Positions 16,446 through 24,158 of a stretch of DNA of 64,000 bases are shown piece after piece. The DNA lies in the NCBI GenBank assembly GCA_022827095.1, contig JAJDTP010000005.1, positions 124,001 to 188,000 of the forward strand. The letters run 5' to 3'. Each line of letters opens with the position of its first letter. Position 1 is the first letter of the stretch. Below the pieces are notes generated by a model that was not told the origin of the DNA, did no database searches, and was given only the letters and a program-made list of their open reading frames with translations. The position numbers were made by a program, and so were the translations under genes. The stretch is from Dehalococcoidia bacterium. Its GTDB lineage: Bacteria; Chloroflexota; Dehalococcoidia; Lucifugimonadales; UBA3495.

Positions 16446-16521
16446 GGGCCGTTAGCTCAGCTGGCAGAGCACCGGACTTTTAATCCGGGTGTCGTGGGTT
16501 CGATCCCCACACGGCCCACCA
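16446..16521 (+). tRNA. tRNA-Lys(TTT)
   Basis: Cloverleaf with acceptor GGGCCGT/ACGGCCC, D arm GCTC...GAGC, anticodon stem CCGGA/TCCGG with loop CTTTTAA (anticodon TTT), T arm GTGGG-TTCGATC-CCCAC, and CCA encoded. Divergent from the 5S gene. Confidence 0.97.
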
Positions 16522-16658
16522 TGGCTCCCCATTTCCCTCGATTTGCGATTGAACTTGCCGCGTGCGCCACGCCCGCAGCCGAGTAATGGCCGCGGTAGCA
16601 GCGCCGTGCCGAAGCGCAAGGGTTACCGGCCGGTGTAACGCGAACCGGAGTGAACGTC

Positions 16659-17129
16659 ATGGCCGATAAGGTTCCGTCGAGGCCGCGCAAGGCCACAACC
16701 CAACCCGCCGACAATTCCACCGGCGAGGTCCGGCTCCTCTCCGGAGGCAACCCGCAGATCGCCAAGGCGGACGGCGACGCCCTGGTGCAGGCGTACATCG
16801 CGGCCATGCCCGAGTGGAAAAGCGATGTCGGCCGCCGCCTCGACGAGCTAATCGTGCGCACCGTGCCAGAGATACGCAAGGCGGTGCGGTGGAACTCGCC
16901 CTTCTACGGGGTCGACGGCCGGGGCTGGTTCCTCAGCTACCACGTTTTCACCCGTTACGTGAAGGTCACCTTCCTTAACGGGGGTTCCCTGGATCCCCTT
17001 CCCCCGGTGGAATCCAGGGACAAGGACACCCGGTACTACCATATATACGAGGACGGCGCGATCGAGGAGGAACTGGTCGCAAGTTGGATCCGGCAGGCCG
17101 CTGCGATTCCTGGTTGGCACGGGTTCTGA
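16659..17129 (+). CDS. DUF1801 domain-containing protein
   Basis: 156-residue cytoplasmic protein with a DUF1801 (YdhG-like) domain covering about 45-150: DALVQAYIAAMPEWKSDVG, VRTVPEIRKAVRWNSPFYG and the aromatic WFLSYHVFTRYVKVTFL. The N-terminal about 40 residues are basic and Pro/Thr-rich. ATG 16659 is preferred over the in-frame GTG at 16650 because GGAG lies 8 bases before it. The biochemical role of this family is not established. It is the first of a run of small plus-strand genes. Confidence 0.78.
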   Translation: MADKVPSRPRKATTQPADNSTGEVRLLSGGNPQIAKADGDALVQAYIAAMPEWKSDVGRRLDELIVRTVPEIRKAVRWNSPFYGVDGRGWFLSYHVFTRYVKVTFLNGGSLDPLPPVESRDKDTRYYHIYEDGAIEEELVASWIRQAAAIPGWHGF

Positions 17130-17201
17130 CGAACCGTCATGTCGGTTCATGGGGCAGCGTGCTGACGCTGTCGCAGCCGTACCGGAAAAGGAGATTCTCT
17201 G

Positions 17202-17621
17202 ATGCGCGTGATGGTGTTGGTGAAAGCAACCGAGGACAGCGAGGCCGGAGCCATGCCCTCGACGGAGCTTATCGAGGCGATGTTTGCATTCAACGAGGAA
17301 CTCGTGAATGCCGGTGTAATGCAGTCCGGCGACGGTCTGCGACCTTCCTCGCAAGGTAAGCGCGTCGCCTTCACCGGAACCGAACGCACGGTGATCGATG
17401 GCCCGTTCCCCGCAGTCGGCGAACTGGTAGCCGGGTTCTGGATCTGGGAAGTTGAGAGCATGGATGAAGCGATCGAGTGGGTGAGGAAGTGCCCCAATCC
17501 CATGCCCGGTCCCAGCGAGATCGAAATCCGTCCGCTCTACGAGTTGGAGGATTTTGGGGAAGCAATGACTCCCGAACTTCAGGAGCAGGAGGAGCGCCGG
17601 CGTGAACGCGCCGACGGCTGA
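17202..17621 (+). CDS. YCII-related/DGPF domain protein
   Basis: 139-residue protein of the YciI-like DGPF family (dimeric ferredoxin-like alpha/beta barrel). Family signature DGPFPAVGELVAGFWIWEV near residues 65-85, with RVMVLVKATEDSEAG at the N-terminus and FEIRPL-type EIRPLYELEDFG toward the C-terminus. A charged, probably helical tail (LQEQEERRRERAD) ends the protein. Members are often encoded beside sigma factors, but none is seen here. AAAAGGAGA precedes the ATG. Confidence 0.87.
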   Translation: MRVMVLVKATEDSEAGAMPSTELIEAMFAFNEELVNAGVMQSGDGLRPSSQGKRVAFTGTERTVIDGPFPAVGELVAGFWIWEVESMDEAIEWVRKCPNPMPGPSEIEIRPLYELEDFGEAMTPELQEQEERRRERADG

Positions 17622-17683
17622 TGCATGTATCCCGAATGTCCCGTAGGCGGCCGTATCAGTGCCTGCTTCATGCTGGTGATCCG

Positions 17684-18127
17684 ATGACTACTGTCCGGCT
17701 GGCAACGAGCGCAGATCGAGACGCGGCCATAGACCTGGTGCGCCGCCTCCTCACCGAATTGGGCGGTACACCGGCGCCGGCGGAGGCGATGGCGCCGGTG
17801 TTTGAGTCGTTTGCTGACGACGGCCCGGCCGGGTTCGTGGTCCTGGGGGAAAATGGAAACCAATTTGTCGCGGTGTGCACGGTTTCCTTTGTCGAAGCCC
17901 TGCGCACCGCGGGCCGTTATGCCATCATCCAGGAGATGTATGTCGACCCCAGCGTGCGCAGTTCGGGTGTCGGCATGGAAGTCCTTCAGTTTGCCCTTGA
18001 CCATGTAATCTCGCGCGGCTGCGTCATGGTCGAGTTGGGGACCCCATTCCATGGCGACCGGCAGATCCAGTTCTACCAGCGGGCCGGTTTCACCAACGTT
18101 GGCGCCCGCCTGCGCTGGCGTCCGTAG
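17684..18127 (+). CDS. GNAT family N-acetyltransferase
   Basis: 147-residue GCN5-related acetyltransferase. Acetyl-CoA-binding motif A is IIQEMYVDPSVRSSGVGMEVLQFA near residues 80-105 in degenerate R-x-x-G-x-G form; motif B follows (GCVMVELGTPFHGDRQIQFYQRAGF). ATG 17684 begins MTTVRLATSADRDAAIDLV, a typical GNAT start; the in-frame upstream extension lacks family similarity. Substrate unknown. Confidence 0.85.
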   Translation: MTTVRLATSADRDAAIDLVRRLLTELGGTPAPAEAMAPVFESFADDGPAGFVVLGENGNQFVAVCTVSFVEALRTAGRYAIIQEMYVDPSVRSSGVGMEVLQFALDHVISRGCVMVELGTPFHGDRQIQFYQRAGFTNVGARLRWRP

Positions 18128-18135
18128 CCGCGAGC

Positions 18136-18693
18136 GTGTCCAGCCTAATCCTCGTCCGGCACTGCCAGGCGGCGGGCCAGGAACCAGAGGCGCCGCTCAC
18201 CGCCGTCGGTCAGCGACAGGTCCGTGACTTGGCCCAATTCCTGTCCGCATATCCGGTCGACGTGATCGTCGCCAGCGCCTACCTGCGGGCCCAGCAGACC
18301 GCCCGACCGCTCGCTGACCGTTTGCATCTCAGCGTTGAAGTCGATCCCCGGTTGAACGAACGCACGCTGTCACCACGCCCCATCGACAACTGGCATGAAG
18401 TGGTGCGCGATTCCTTCGATGATCCCGACCTACGAGCGCCGGGCGGAGAATCGGCAAATGACGTGCTGCAGCGCGCATGGTCTGCCTTGAACGACTTGCT
18501 GATTGGTTCGGCGCTACAGCCGGTGGTTGTCACCCACGGCAACCTGCTGGCCCTGGCGCTTCACTCAATCGATCCGTGTTTCGGCTACCTCGGATGGGAA
18601 AACCTGTCCAACCCCGACGTATACCGGGTGGAGATCGACGGAGTTGGCGGGATGAGTTTCCGACGCCTGTGGAACCCGTCCCACATTCGCTGA
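18136..18693 (+). CDS. Histidine phosphatase family protein (phosphoglycerate mutase-like)
   Basis: 185-residue histidine phosphatase. The phospho-acceptor motif is LVRHCQA (usual form RHG, so Gly is replaced by Cys next to the catalytic His), then SAYLRAQQTARPLAD, the catalytic acid region (LNERTLSPRP) and the second His in VVVTHGNLLAL. GTG start 18136, 8 bases after the acetyltransferase stop, so probably cotranscribed. Specific substrate cannot be told. Confidence 0.86.
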   Translation: MSSLILVRHCQAAGQEPEAPLTAVGQRQVRDLAQFLSAYPVDVIVASAYLRAQQTARPLADRLHLSVEVDPRLNERTLSPRPIDNWHEVVRDSFDDPDLRAPGGESANDVLQRAWSALNDLLIGSALQPVVVTHGNLLALALHSIDPCFGYLGWENLSNPDVYRVEIDGVGGMSFRRLWNPSHIR

Positions 18694-18783
18694 TCGTTCG
18701 GTTGCGCCCGATTGCCAAGCAATATAAAGTTGCCGCAACCTGATAATCCGAGCATCCAAGACCCAGGAACAGGAGGCATCACC

Positions 18784-19539
18784 ATGGCCAGATTGGAAGG
18801 CAAAGTGGCGCTCATCAGCGGAGGCGCGCGTGGTCAGGGCGCAGTCGAGGCCCGCATGTTCGCTGAAGAAGGCGCAAGCGTAGTCATCGGCGACATTCTC
18901 GACGATCAGGGTCGCCAGACCGAAGCCGAACTGCAGGAACTCGGCTACAACGTCACCTACGTTCACCTCGACGTCACCAGCGAGTCCGATTGGGAGGCGG
19001 CGGTCCAGGCCGCGGTCGACACCTACGGCAAGCTCGACGTCCTGCTGAACAACGCGGGCATCCTCATCCGCAAGAACATCGAGGAGACCACTGAGGATGA
19101 CTGGGACCGCATCTTCGCCGTCAACGCCAAGGGCGTTTTCCTCGGCACCAAGGCGGCAATCCCCGCCATGCGCGACGCCGGCGGCGGTTCGATCATCAAC
19201 ATCTCCTCCACCGCCGGTCTGGTGGGCAGCCCCAACGGCTCGGCCAGCTACACCGCCACCAAGGGCGCGGTGCGCCTGTTTACCAAGTCAACCGCCATCC
19301 AGCATGCGAGAGAGGGCATCCGTTGCAATTCCATCCACCCCGGCCCGATTGAAACCGATATGATCGCGGATACCCTCAACGACCCTGCCAACATGGCCTT
19401 GCGCATGCAGCGGCTCCCGTTGGGTCGGGTCGGGAAGCCCAGCGAGATCGCCTACGGCGCGATCTATCTGGCCTCTGACGAATCGTCCTTCGTCACCGGT
19501 TCCGAGGTGGTGATCGACGGCGGGACCACCGCTGCCTAG
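18784..19539 (+). CDS. SDR family oxidoreductase
   Basis: 251-residue classical short-chain dehydrogenase/reductase using NAD(P)H. Nucleotide loop SGGARGQGA at 12-20, an Asp after beta-2 (GDILDD) favouring NAD, NNAG at 89-92, and catalytic Ser141/142, Tyr156 and Lys160 (YTATK) with Asn114. The C-terminal LASDESSFVTGSEVVIDGG is typical of 3-oxoacyl-ACP-reductase/glucose-dehydrogenase-like members. Start ATG 18784 follows AGGAGG. An amidohydrolase gene follows after 12 bases, suggesting a catabolic pair. Confidence 0.93.
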   Translation: MARLEGKVALISGGARGQGAVEARMFAEEGASVVIGDILDDQGRQTEAELQELGYNVTYVHLDVTSESDWEAAVQAAVDTYGKLDVLLNNAGILIRKNIEETTEDDWDRIFAVNAKGVFLGTKAAIPAMRDAGGGSIINISSTAGLVGSPNGSASYTATKGAVRLFTKSTAIQHAREGIRCNSIHPGPIETDMIADTLNDPANMALRMQRLPLGRVGKPSEIAYGAIYLASDESSFVTGSEVVIDGGTTAA

Positions 19540-19551
19540 GGAGAGGATGCC

Positions 19552-20361
19552 ATGGCTACCGTTATCGACACCCATTGCCACGCCTCGCCCTACTGGTTCG
19601 AACCGGTCGAAATCCTCCTCGATGAGATGGAGCGGGCCGGCGTCGACCAGGCCGTCCTGACCCAGTTCTTCGGCGTCTTCGACAACACCTACCTGATCGA
19701 AGCGGTCAAACGTTTCCCCGGTCGGTTCGCCGTCATCGCCATCGTCGACCACACCCAGCCCGATGCGGTCGACCGCGTCGCCGAACTCAAGGATCAGGGC
19801 GCGGACGGCTTGCGTTTCCAGTGCTCGTGGAGGTCTCCTGGCGACGACCCTCTGGCCCTCTGGCGCAAGTGTGCCGAACTGGGCGTCGTCGCCAGCGTGA
19901 TGGGTCCCGCAGAACACTACGCCGCGCCGGAATTCGAGGAGATCATCCGCGAGTTCCCCAACCTGTCCATCGTGATCGAGCACTTGGCCGGCGTCGGCGC
20001 GTTCTGGGGCCCGGGCCGCGCGGATACGGAAATCCCAATGGACACCTACCGGAAAACCCTCGAGCTTGCCAGGTATCCCAACGTGTACATGAAGATACCC
20101 GGCTTGGGTGAGTTCTGCCCGCGGCCCCAACCCTTCCGCCAGCCGATACCTTTCGACAACATCCCGCCGCTGATCGAAATGGCGGTCGAGGCTTTCGGCG
20201 GTGACCGCCTTATGTGGGGCAGTGACTTTCCGCCCTCGGCCAACCGGGAGGGCTACCGCAACACCCTGCGTTTCCCCATGGAGCTGATCGACTACCCGAG
20301 CACGGAGGCGCGGGACATGGTCTTCGGCGGCACCGCGGCCAATCTCTGGGAATTTCGTTAA
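19552..20361 (+). CDS. Amidohydrolase-2 family protein
   Basis: 269-residue TIM-barrel metal-dependent hydrolase or decarboxylase of the amidohydrolase-2 group (as in ACMS decarboxylase-like proteins). N-terminal metal motif DTHCHASPYWF, a His in IVIEHLAGVG near residue 144, and the C-terminal Asp in LMWGSDFPPS near 225. Full length. It begins 12 bases after the SDR stop with GGGAGAGG before the ATG; the two probably act in one degradation pathway, but the substrate is unknown. Confidence 0.88.
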   Translation: MATVIDTHCHASPYWFEPVEILLDEMERAGVDQAVLTQFFGVFDNTYLIEAVKRFPGRFAVIAIVDHTQPDAVDRVAELKDQGADGLRFQCSWRSPGDDPLALWRKCAELGVVASVMGPAEHYAAPEFEEIIREFPNLSIVIEHLAGVGAFWGPGRADTEIPMDTYRKTLELARYPNVYMKIPGLGEFCPRPQPFRQPIPFDNIPPLIEMAVEAFGGDRLMWGSDFPPSANREGYRNTLRFPMELIDYPSTEARDMVFGGTAANLWEFR

Positions 20362-20369
20362 ATTCCCGC

Positions 20370-20400
20370 CCGTCATTCCGGCGGAAGCCGGAATCCATCG
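20370..20400. repeat. dRS3-like dispersed repeat, diverged copy
   Basis: CCGTCATTCCGGCGGAAGCC followed by GGAATCCA: the core is ATTCCG, 8 bases, CGGAAT, parallel to the repeat at 12149-12178. It follows the amidohydrolase stop by 9 bases. Confidence 0.55.
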
Positions 20401-20461
20401 GGCTTTTCTGGACTCCGGCATCCGTGGGAGTGGCGGAGTGTCAACGACAGGAGGTTTCACG

Positions 20462-20983
20462 ATGCCAAGATTTGCAGTTGACCTGAACACCGCAGACGGC
20501 CGCGCCAAGGTTGGCGGACAACCCTGGCGGGTCGCTCCCGGCCTCGTGCCCGGCGAACCCAACGAAGGCTTGACTGCTCAGTTGCTGGACACGCCGGCCC
20601 GCCTGGCCGACTACGACGACTCCGGATGGGACATCTGCGACAACGTGCGGCAGAGCCTGTCCGTCGGTTTTACCTTCGCTTGGTACCGCATCGCCGTCAC
20701 CCTGCCCGAAACCATCGACGGGGCCAGCGTCGCCGGTTCGCGTGTCTGGTTCGAGACCAACTTCGACAACTACGGCGAAGTCTGGGTCAACGGCGAAATC
20801 GACCGCGCCTACGGCAGCATCGTCGGCCTGAACACTCCGCACCGGGTTGAGATCGCCGAGGTCGGCGAACCCGGCTCTCAATATGTCATCGCGTGCCTCT
20901 GCCTCAACGGGCCGCTGGCCGCCCCGCGCGGCGGCATCTTCATGCGCTTCGCTACCCTGGCCTTCGAGTCAACGGACAACTAA
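20462..20983 (+). CDS. Uncharacterised protein with galactose-binding-like jelly-roll pattern
   Basis: 173-residue protein. The central part (LADYDDSGWDIC, TFAWYRIAVTLPE, VWFETNFDNYGEVWVNGEID) resembles the sugar-binding jelly-roll domain at the N-terminus of family 2 glycoside hydrolases, in which a DDSxW motif precedes aromatic strands and xVWVNG. No catalytic domain, signal peptide or membrane segment is present. GGAGG lies 8 bases before the ATG. It probably belongs with the upstream SDR/amidohydrolase genes. A carbohydrate-binding role is an inference only. Confidence 0.65.
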   Translation: MPRFAVDLNTADGRAKVGGQPWRVAPGLVPGEPNEGLTAQLLDTPARLADYDDSGWDICDNVRQSLSVGFTFAWYRIAVTLPETIDGASVAGSRVWFETNFDNYGEVWVNGEIDRAYGSIVGLNTPHRVEIAEVGEPGSQYVIACLCLNGPLAAPRGGIFMRFATLAFESTDN

Positions 20984-21009
20984 AGCCGCCGCGCGTTGTG
21001 CTACGATGA

Positions 21010-21036
21010 CAGGGGCGGGCGCAACACCCGCCCCTG
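21010..21036 (+). other. GC-rich hairpin upstream of the DUF433 gene
   Basis: Perfect 10-bp stem CAGGGGCGGG/CCCGCCCCTG with a 7-base loop, just downstream of a TGCTACGAT extended -10 element (20999-21007). No T-tract. It resembles the hairpin at 21887-21909, so similar structures flank the DUF433/PIN-like pair. Confidence 0.55.
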
Positions 21037-21064
21037 CTGATTACGTGTACAGGGAGGCCCCACG

Positions 21065-21583
21065 ATGGCGAACTGGCAGCACTGCCCGGCGGTGGAACGG
21101 CATGCGCAGCGGAACGGCGGACTGTGGGTTTTCACAGGAACCGACGTGCCACTGTACCGGCTGTACGAGTCGCTGGCGTCGGGGATGACGGTGAGGGATT
21201 TCGCGGAGCGGTTCGGGGTAGGGATTGTGCAGGCCGCAGCGGCGTTGCAATACCGAGCGGACGAATTGCACGATTACCGCCTGGATTATCCGGGCCCGGT
21301 GCCCTACGCGCGCAATCCCCGTAGCGAAAATGCTGCCCCGGATGACGCTATATGGAGGAACTGCTCCCTTGTTGAACAAGCCGCGGGACGGCTCGGCGGG
21401 GCTTGGGTGTTCAAACACACTAGACTGGCATTGTACGTTTTGTACTACCACCTCGCCGGAGGATCAACGGTTGAGGAGTTTGACGAGTGGTTCGGTATGA
21501 ATCCGCGCAACGTAGCGGCTGTGCTGGAACACGAAGCGAAAGAGTTGCGAGAGGCGTGGTCAGCATATGCTGATATTGTTTGA
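21065..21583 (+). CDS. DUF433 antitoxin-like protein with two DUF433 repeats
   Basis: 172-residue protein made of two related segments (about 1-75 and 95-165), each with the DUF433 pattern of hydrophobic helix, GG-x-WVF, and a helix-turn-helix-like V-x-x-F-x-x-x-F/WG motif (TVRDFAERFGV and TVEEFDEWFGM). DUF433 proteins commonly act as antitoxins paired with PIN-like toxins. The next gene overlaps its end by 17 bases and encodes such a protein. AGGGAGG lies before the ATG. Confidence 0.8.
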   Translation: MANWQHCPAVERHAQRNGGLWVFTGTDVPLYRLYESLASGMTVRDFAERFGVGIVQAAAALQYRADELHDYRLDYPGPVPYARNPRSENAAPDDAIWRNCSLVEQAAGRLGGAWVFKHTRLALYVLYYHLAGGSTVEEFDEWFGMNPRNVAAVLEHEAKELREAWSAYADIV

Positions 21584-21887
21584 CCATGGAACTCCTCGGC
21601 CGCTGCGTCGCCATCTGTCGGGACATACGATCCATAGGGTCCTTAACTTGGGATGGGACAGAGTGGCCAATGGTCTCCTGATAGCACGGGCAGAGCAGGC
21701 TGGCTACGAGCTACTCATCACCACCGACCAAAACGTCCGGTATCAGCAAAATCTCGCCATTCGGAAAATCGCCATCTTGGTATTGGTTGACCATAATTGG
21801 CCATACAGTCAAGCCGGCATCAACGCCATCGTATCCGCCGCTGGAGAGATGGGTCCGGGTGATTACCGGGAAGTCACCATCATTTAG
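21567..21887 (+). CDS. DUF5615-type PIN-like toxin
   Basis: 106-residue PIN-like protein, probable ribonuclease toxin of a type II toxin-antitoxin pair. The N-terminal ILFDHGTPRPLRRHL carries the first acidic residue, and LLITTDQNVRYQQNL near residue 55 the second acidic site, both hallmarks of this family; IRKIAILVL follows as a core strand. ATG 21567 overlaps the DUF433 gene by 17 bases, indicating translational coupling. It ends at the hairpin at 21887. Confidence 0.85.
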   Translation: MLILFDHGTPRPLRRHLSGHTIHRVLNLGWDRVANGLLIARAEQAGYELLITTDQNVRYQQNLAIRKIAILVLVDHNWPYSQAGINAIVSAAGEMGPGDYREVTII

Positions 21888-21909
21888 GGGCGGGTCATTG
21901 ACCCGCCCC
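21887..21909. terminator. GC-rich bidirectional hairpin
   Basis: Perfect 10-bp stem GGGGCGGGTC/GACCCGCCCC with an ATT loop, between the convergent toxin and dienelactone hydrolase genes. Only short A/T tracts flank it. Confidence 0.55.
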
Positions 21910-21939
21910 ATTTCGTAGGCCCGCGTGCGACCGGTTCGC

Positions 21940-22686
21940 TTACGACAGGTGCTGCCCGTAGAACCCGAAGATGCGCGGCCAGGCGGCGTTGGAAGCTTCC
22001 ACCGCGTAGCTGGGCCGGTCGACCGCGACGAACCCGTGGCCGGCGTTGGAGTAGATCTCATACTCCCAGGACTTGCCGGCGGCCTGGATGGCGGCGTCGG
22101 TGGCTTTTACCTCGTCCACCGAAGGTCGCGCGTCGTCCTCGCCGAATATTCCCAGCAGCGGGCACGACAGGTCGTTGACGAACTCGATGGGCGCGTGTGG
22201 CATGGCTGCCGTGGGAGGCTCGCTGTCCCGCGGGGTCACGCCGCCGCCCCAGCAGTCCACCGCCGCGCTGAGGCCCTTGAGCTTGCACGCGGCCAGGAAC
22301 ACCTGCCGTCCGCCGGAGCAGAACCCGATGATGCCAACCTTGCCGTTGTAGTTGGACAGATGGCGCAGGTAGCTGATGGCGCCCTCGGCGTCGCCCAGTG
22401 TGCGATCGTCGGGCATCCCGCCCGCCTCGCGGATACTGTTGCTGTTGGCGACCGGGTCGTCGTGGCCCTGTCGGTAGTGCAGGTTCGGCATGATGGCGAT
22501 ATAGCCGTTGTGCGCGAATTTGCGGGCCATTTCCTTGCTGGCCTCATCCCAGCCGGGCATGTGGTGGAACAGCATCACCGCCCCAAACGGGCCTGCTCCC
22601 AGCGGACGCGCCAGGTAAGCGTTGATTGCGTCGCCGTTGTGTCCTTCCACCCAGATGTGCTCTGCCGTCATTCCTTGGTAAGCCAT
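21940..22686 (-). CDS. Dienelactone hydrolase family protein
   Basis: 248-residue alpha/beta hydrolase of the dienelactone hydrolase group, which opens lactones in aromatic degradation or acts as a carboxyl-esterase. Catalytic triad: Cys123 in IIGFCSGGRQ, Asp185 in FGEDDARPS and His217 in SNAGHGFV. Length matches the family. Its ATG follows GGAGGTAACAT-type spacing. Neighbours do not form an aromatic pathway, so the physiological substrate is unknown. Confidence 0.9.
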   Translation of the reverse strand: MAYQGMTAEHIWVEGHNGDAINAYLARPLGAGPFGAVMLFHHMPGWDEASKEMARKFAHNGYIAIMPNLHYRQGHDDPVANSNSIREAGGMPDDRTLGDAEGAISYLRHLSNYNGKVGIIGFCSGGRQVFLAACKLKGLSAAVDCWGGGVTPRDSEPPTAAMPHAPIEFVNDLSCPLLGIFGEDDARPSVDEVKATDAAIQAAGKSWEYEIYSNAGHGFVAVDRPSYAVEASNAAWPRIFGFYGQHLS

Positions 22687-22848
22687 GCTATGTTACCTCC
22701 GAAGTTAAATTGGTTTTCTTGGTTCATCGTGCGGTTCGGGTCCCTGACGCGTTGCGCAACTGCCCGATTACGCACGAACGAAGGTTACTATCCGCCCGGT
22801 TGCAAGTCAAACGAGAAACGCATAGTTCCTGCCCCGTTTGCGGGGCTG

Positions 22849-23625
22849 CTAACCCAAGCCCGCCTGAACCAGCAGCGCTCTCAGCATCCGTCCCATCTGC
22901 GCTTCGTGGTATCGCGCGAAAGCGATGAATTCGCGCAGGTTGCGTGCCGCCTCTTCCTCGCGATCAAACCGGTCGCCCATCAGTTCGTAGTCGCCGGCAA
23001 GTTCGCGGTTCCAAACGCGCAACTCGTCCAGCGTCAGTTGCGGCTCGAACTGAAACCCGTAAGATGGCCCGTAGCGGAAGGCCATGGGGAAGCGAACGTA
23101 GCCGCCGTCCCGCCGCAGCATCGTGCCCTCCGCCAGCAGCGTCCCGCCCGCGGGCACGGTGAACTGCTCGCCGTGCAAAGTGGGCACCAGCGGGATGTTG
23201 ATCTCGCCGAAGGCTGGGTCGGTGCGACCGGCTTCGGTAACGTCGATCTTGCGCAGCCCGAACTGGTAGCCTCCGGTGGGCGCAACCGCTCCGCCCAACG
23301 CCCGCGACAGCAGCTGTGCGCCCAGGCAGATGCCTACCACTGGGGTCACCGGTTGATTGCCCACGTCCCCGGTGGCGGCGGCGCGAAGGTAGGCCATCTC
23401 TTGTACCAGTGCCGGGTAGTTGTCGTTCGCCGACATCGGCCCGCCCAGCGCCATCACGAGGTCAACCTGGGACAGGTCCGGCGCGTCGAACTCTGCGAAG
23501 TCCGGTGCGCCGTCGCACACCCGCACGTGGTGCAGCTCGAAACCCGCTTGCTGCAGTATCCCGGTGAAGTTGCCGCCCAGCGTCTCCACCGGGTTATGCT
23601 GAATGATGACCGCGCTTTTCCCCAT
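22849..23625 (-). CDS. Class I glutamine amidotransferase-like protein lacking catalytic His/Glu
   Basis: 258-residue class I GATase-fold protein. The nucleophile elbow is intact (VVGICLGAQLL, Cys100) and LHGEQF at 150-155 corresponds to the usual WHGD segment. The block that normally reads GxQFHPE is YGFQFEPQL at 189-197, so the catalytic His and Glu are replaced by Glu194 and Gln196. It may be inactive as a glutaminase or use another residue. Its start overlaps the Nudix stop by one base (TGATG), indicating coupling. Confidence 0.82.
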   Translation of the reverse strand: MGKSAVIIQHNPVETLGGNFTGILQQAGFELHHVRVCDGAPDFAEFDAPDLSQVDLVMALGGPMSANDNYPALVQEMAYLRAAATGDVGNQPVTPVVGICLGAQLLSRALGGAVAPTGGYQFGLRKIDVTEAGRTDPAFGEINIPLVPTLHGEQFTVPAGGTLLAEGTMLRRDGGYVRFPMAFRYGPSYGFQFEPQLTLDELRVWNRELAGDYELMGDRFDREEEAARNLREFIAFARYHEAQMGRMLRALLVQAGLG

Positions 23626-24149
23626 CAGGCGGTAGCCCGATTACTGGCCAGGTCCGCCAGCACCAGCCGGTCCGTCGGGAAGGCCAGCGGCTCCGGCGGG
23701 GCCGACGGCGCAAACCAGCCCACACGATCCAAGTCATCCGACGCTGACGCCATGCCGCCGGCAATGGTCGCGTAGAACCACACCCCCACCGTCAGCGAGG
23801 CCGGATTATGAAAGTTGGAATGCACTGCGCACACGTCCCCGATCTGGACGTCCAACCCCGTTTCCTCAGAGAATTCCCGCCGCGCTGCCTCTCGAATGTC
23901 CTCCCCCCACTCTACATAACCGCAAGGGATGCACCACTCTCCCACGTTGCCGCCGGCCGACCGCCGGCCCAGCAGAACCCTGCCATCTTCGTCCATCACG
24001 ACCACCGCAACTCCAACGGCCGGATTGCGGAAATGCACAAACCCGCACGACCCGCATGAAGGTCGAGGCAGCCCGCCGCTAACCCTGGTACCCAACGGGT
24101 CGCCGCAACGGGGACAAAATTGGTAGTCTGGGGAAACCGAGTCCGCCAT
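23625..24149 (-). CDS. Nudix hydrolase with N-terminal zinc ribbon
   Basis: 174-residue Nudix protein. A zinc-ribbon-like start has CPRC and CGSC pairs at about 12-15 and 32-35. A perfect Nudix box GX5EX7REUXEEXGU lies at about 77-99 (GYVEWGEDIREAARREFSEE then TGL). The zinc ribbon resembles that of NADH pyrophosphatase NudC, but the NudC SQPWPFPxS motif is absent. It likely hydrolyses a nucleoside diphosphate derivative. It lies 9 bases after the D-aminoacylase stop and is coupled to the downstream amidotransferase-like gene. Confidence 0.9.
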   Translation of the reverse strand: MADSVSPDYQFCPRCGDPLGTRVSGGLPRPSCGSCGFVHFRNPAVGVAVVVMDEDGRVLLGRRSAGGNVGEWCIPCGYVEWGEDIREAARREFSEETGLDVQIGDVCAVHSNFHNPASLTVGVWFYATIAGGMASASDDLDRVGWFAPSAPPEPLAFPTDRLVLADLASNRATA

Positions 24150-24158
24150 GGGTGCCGG

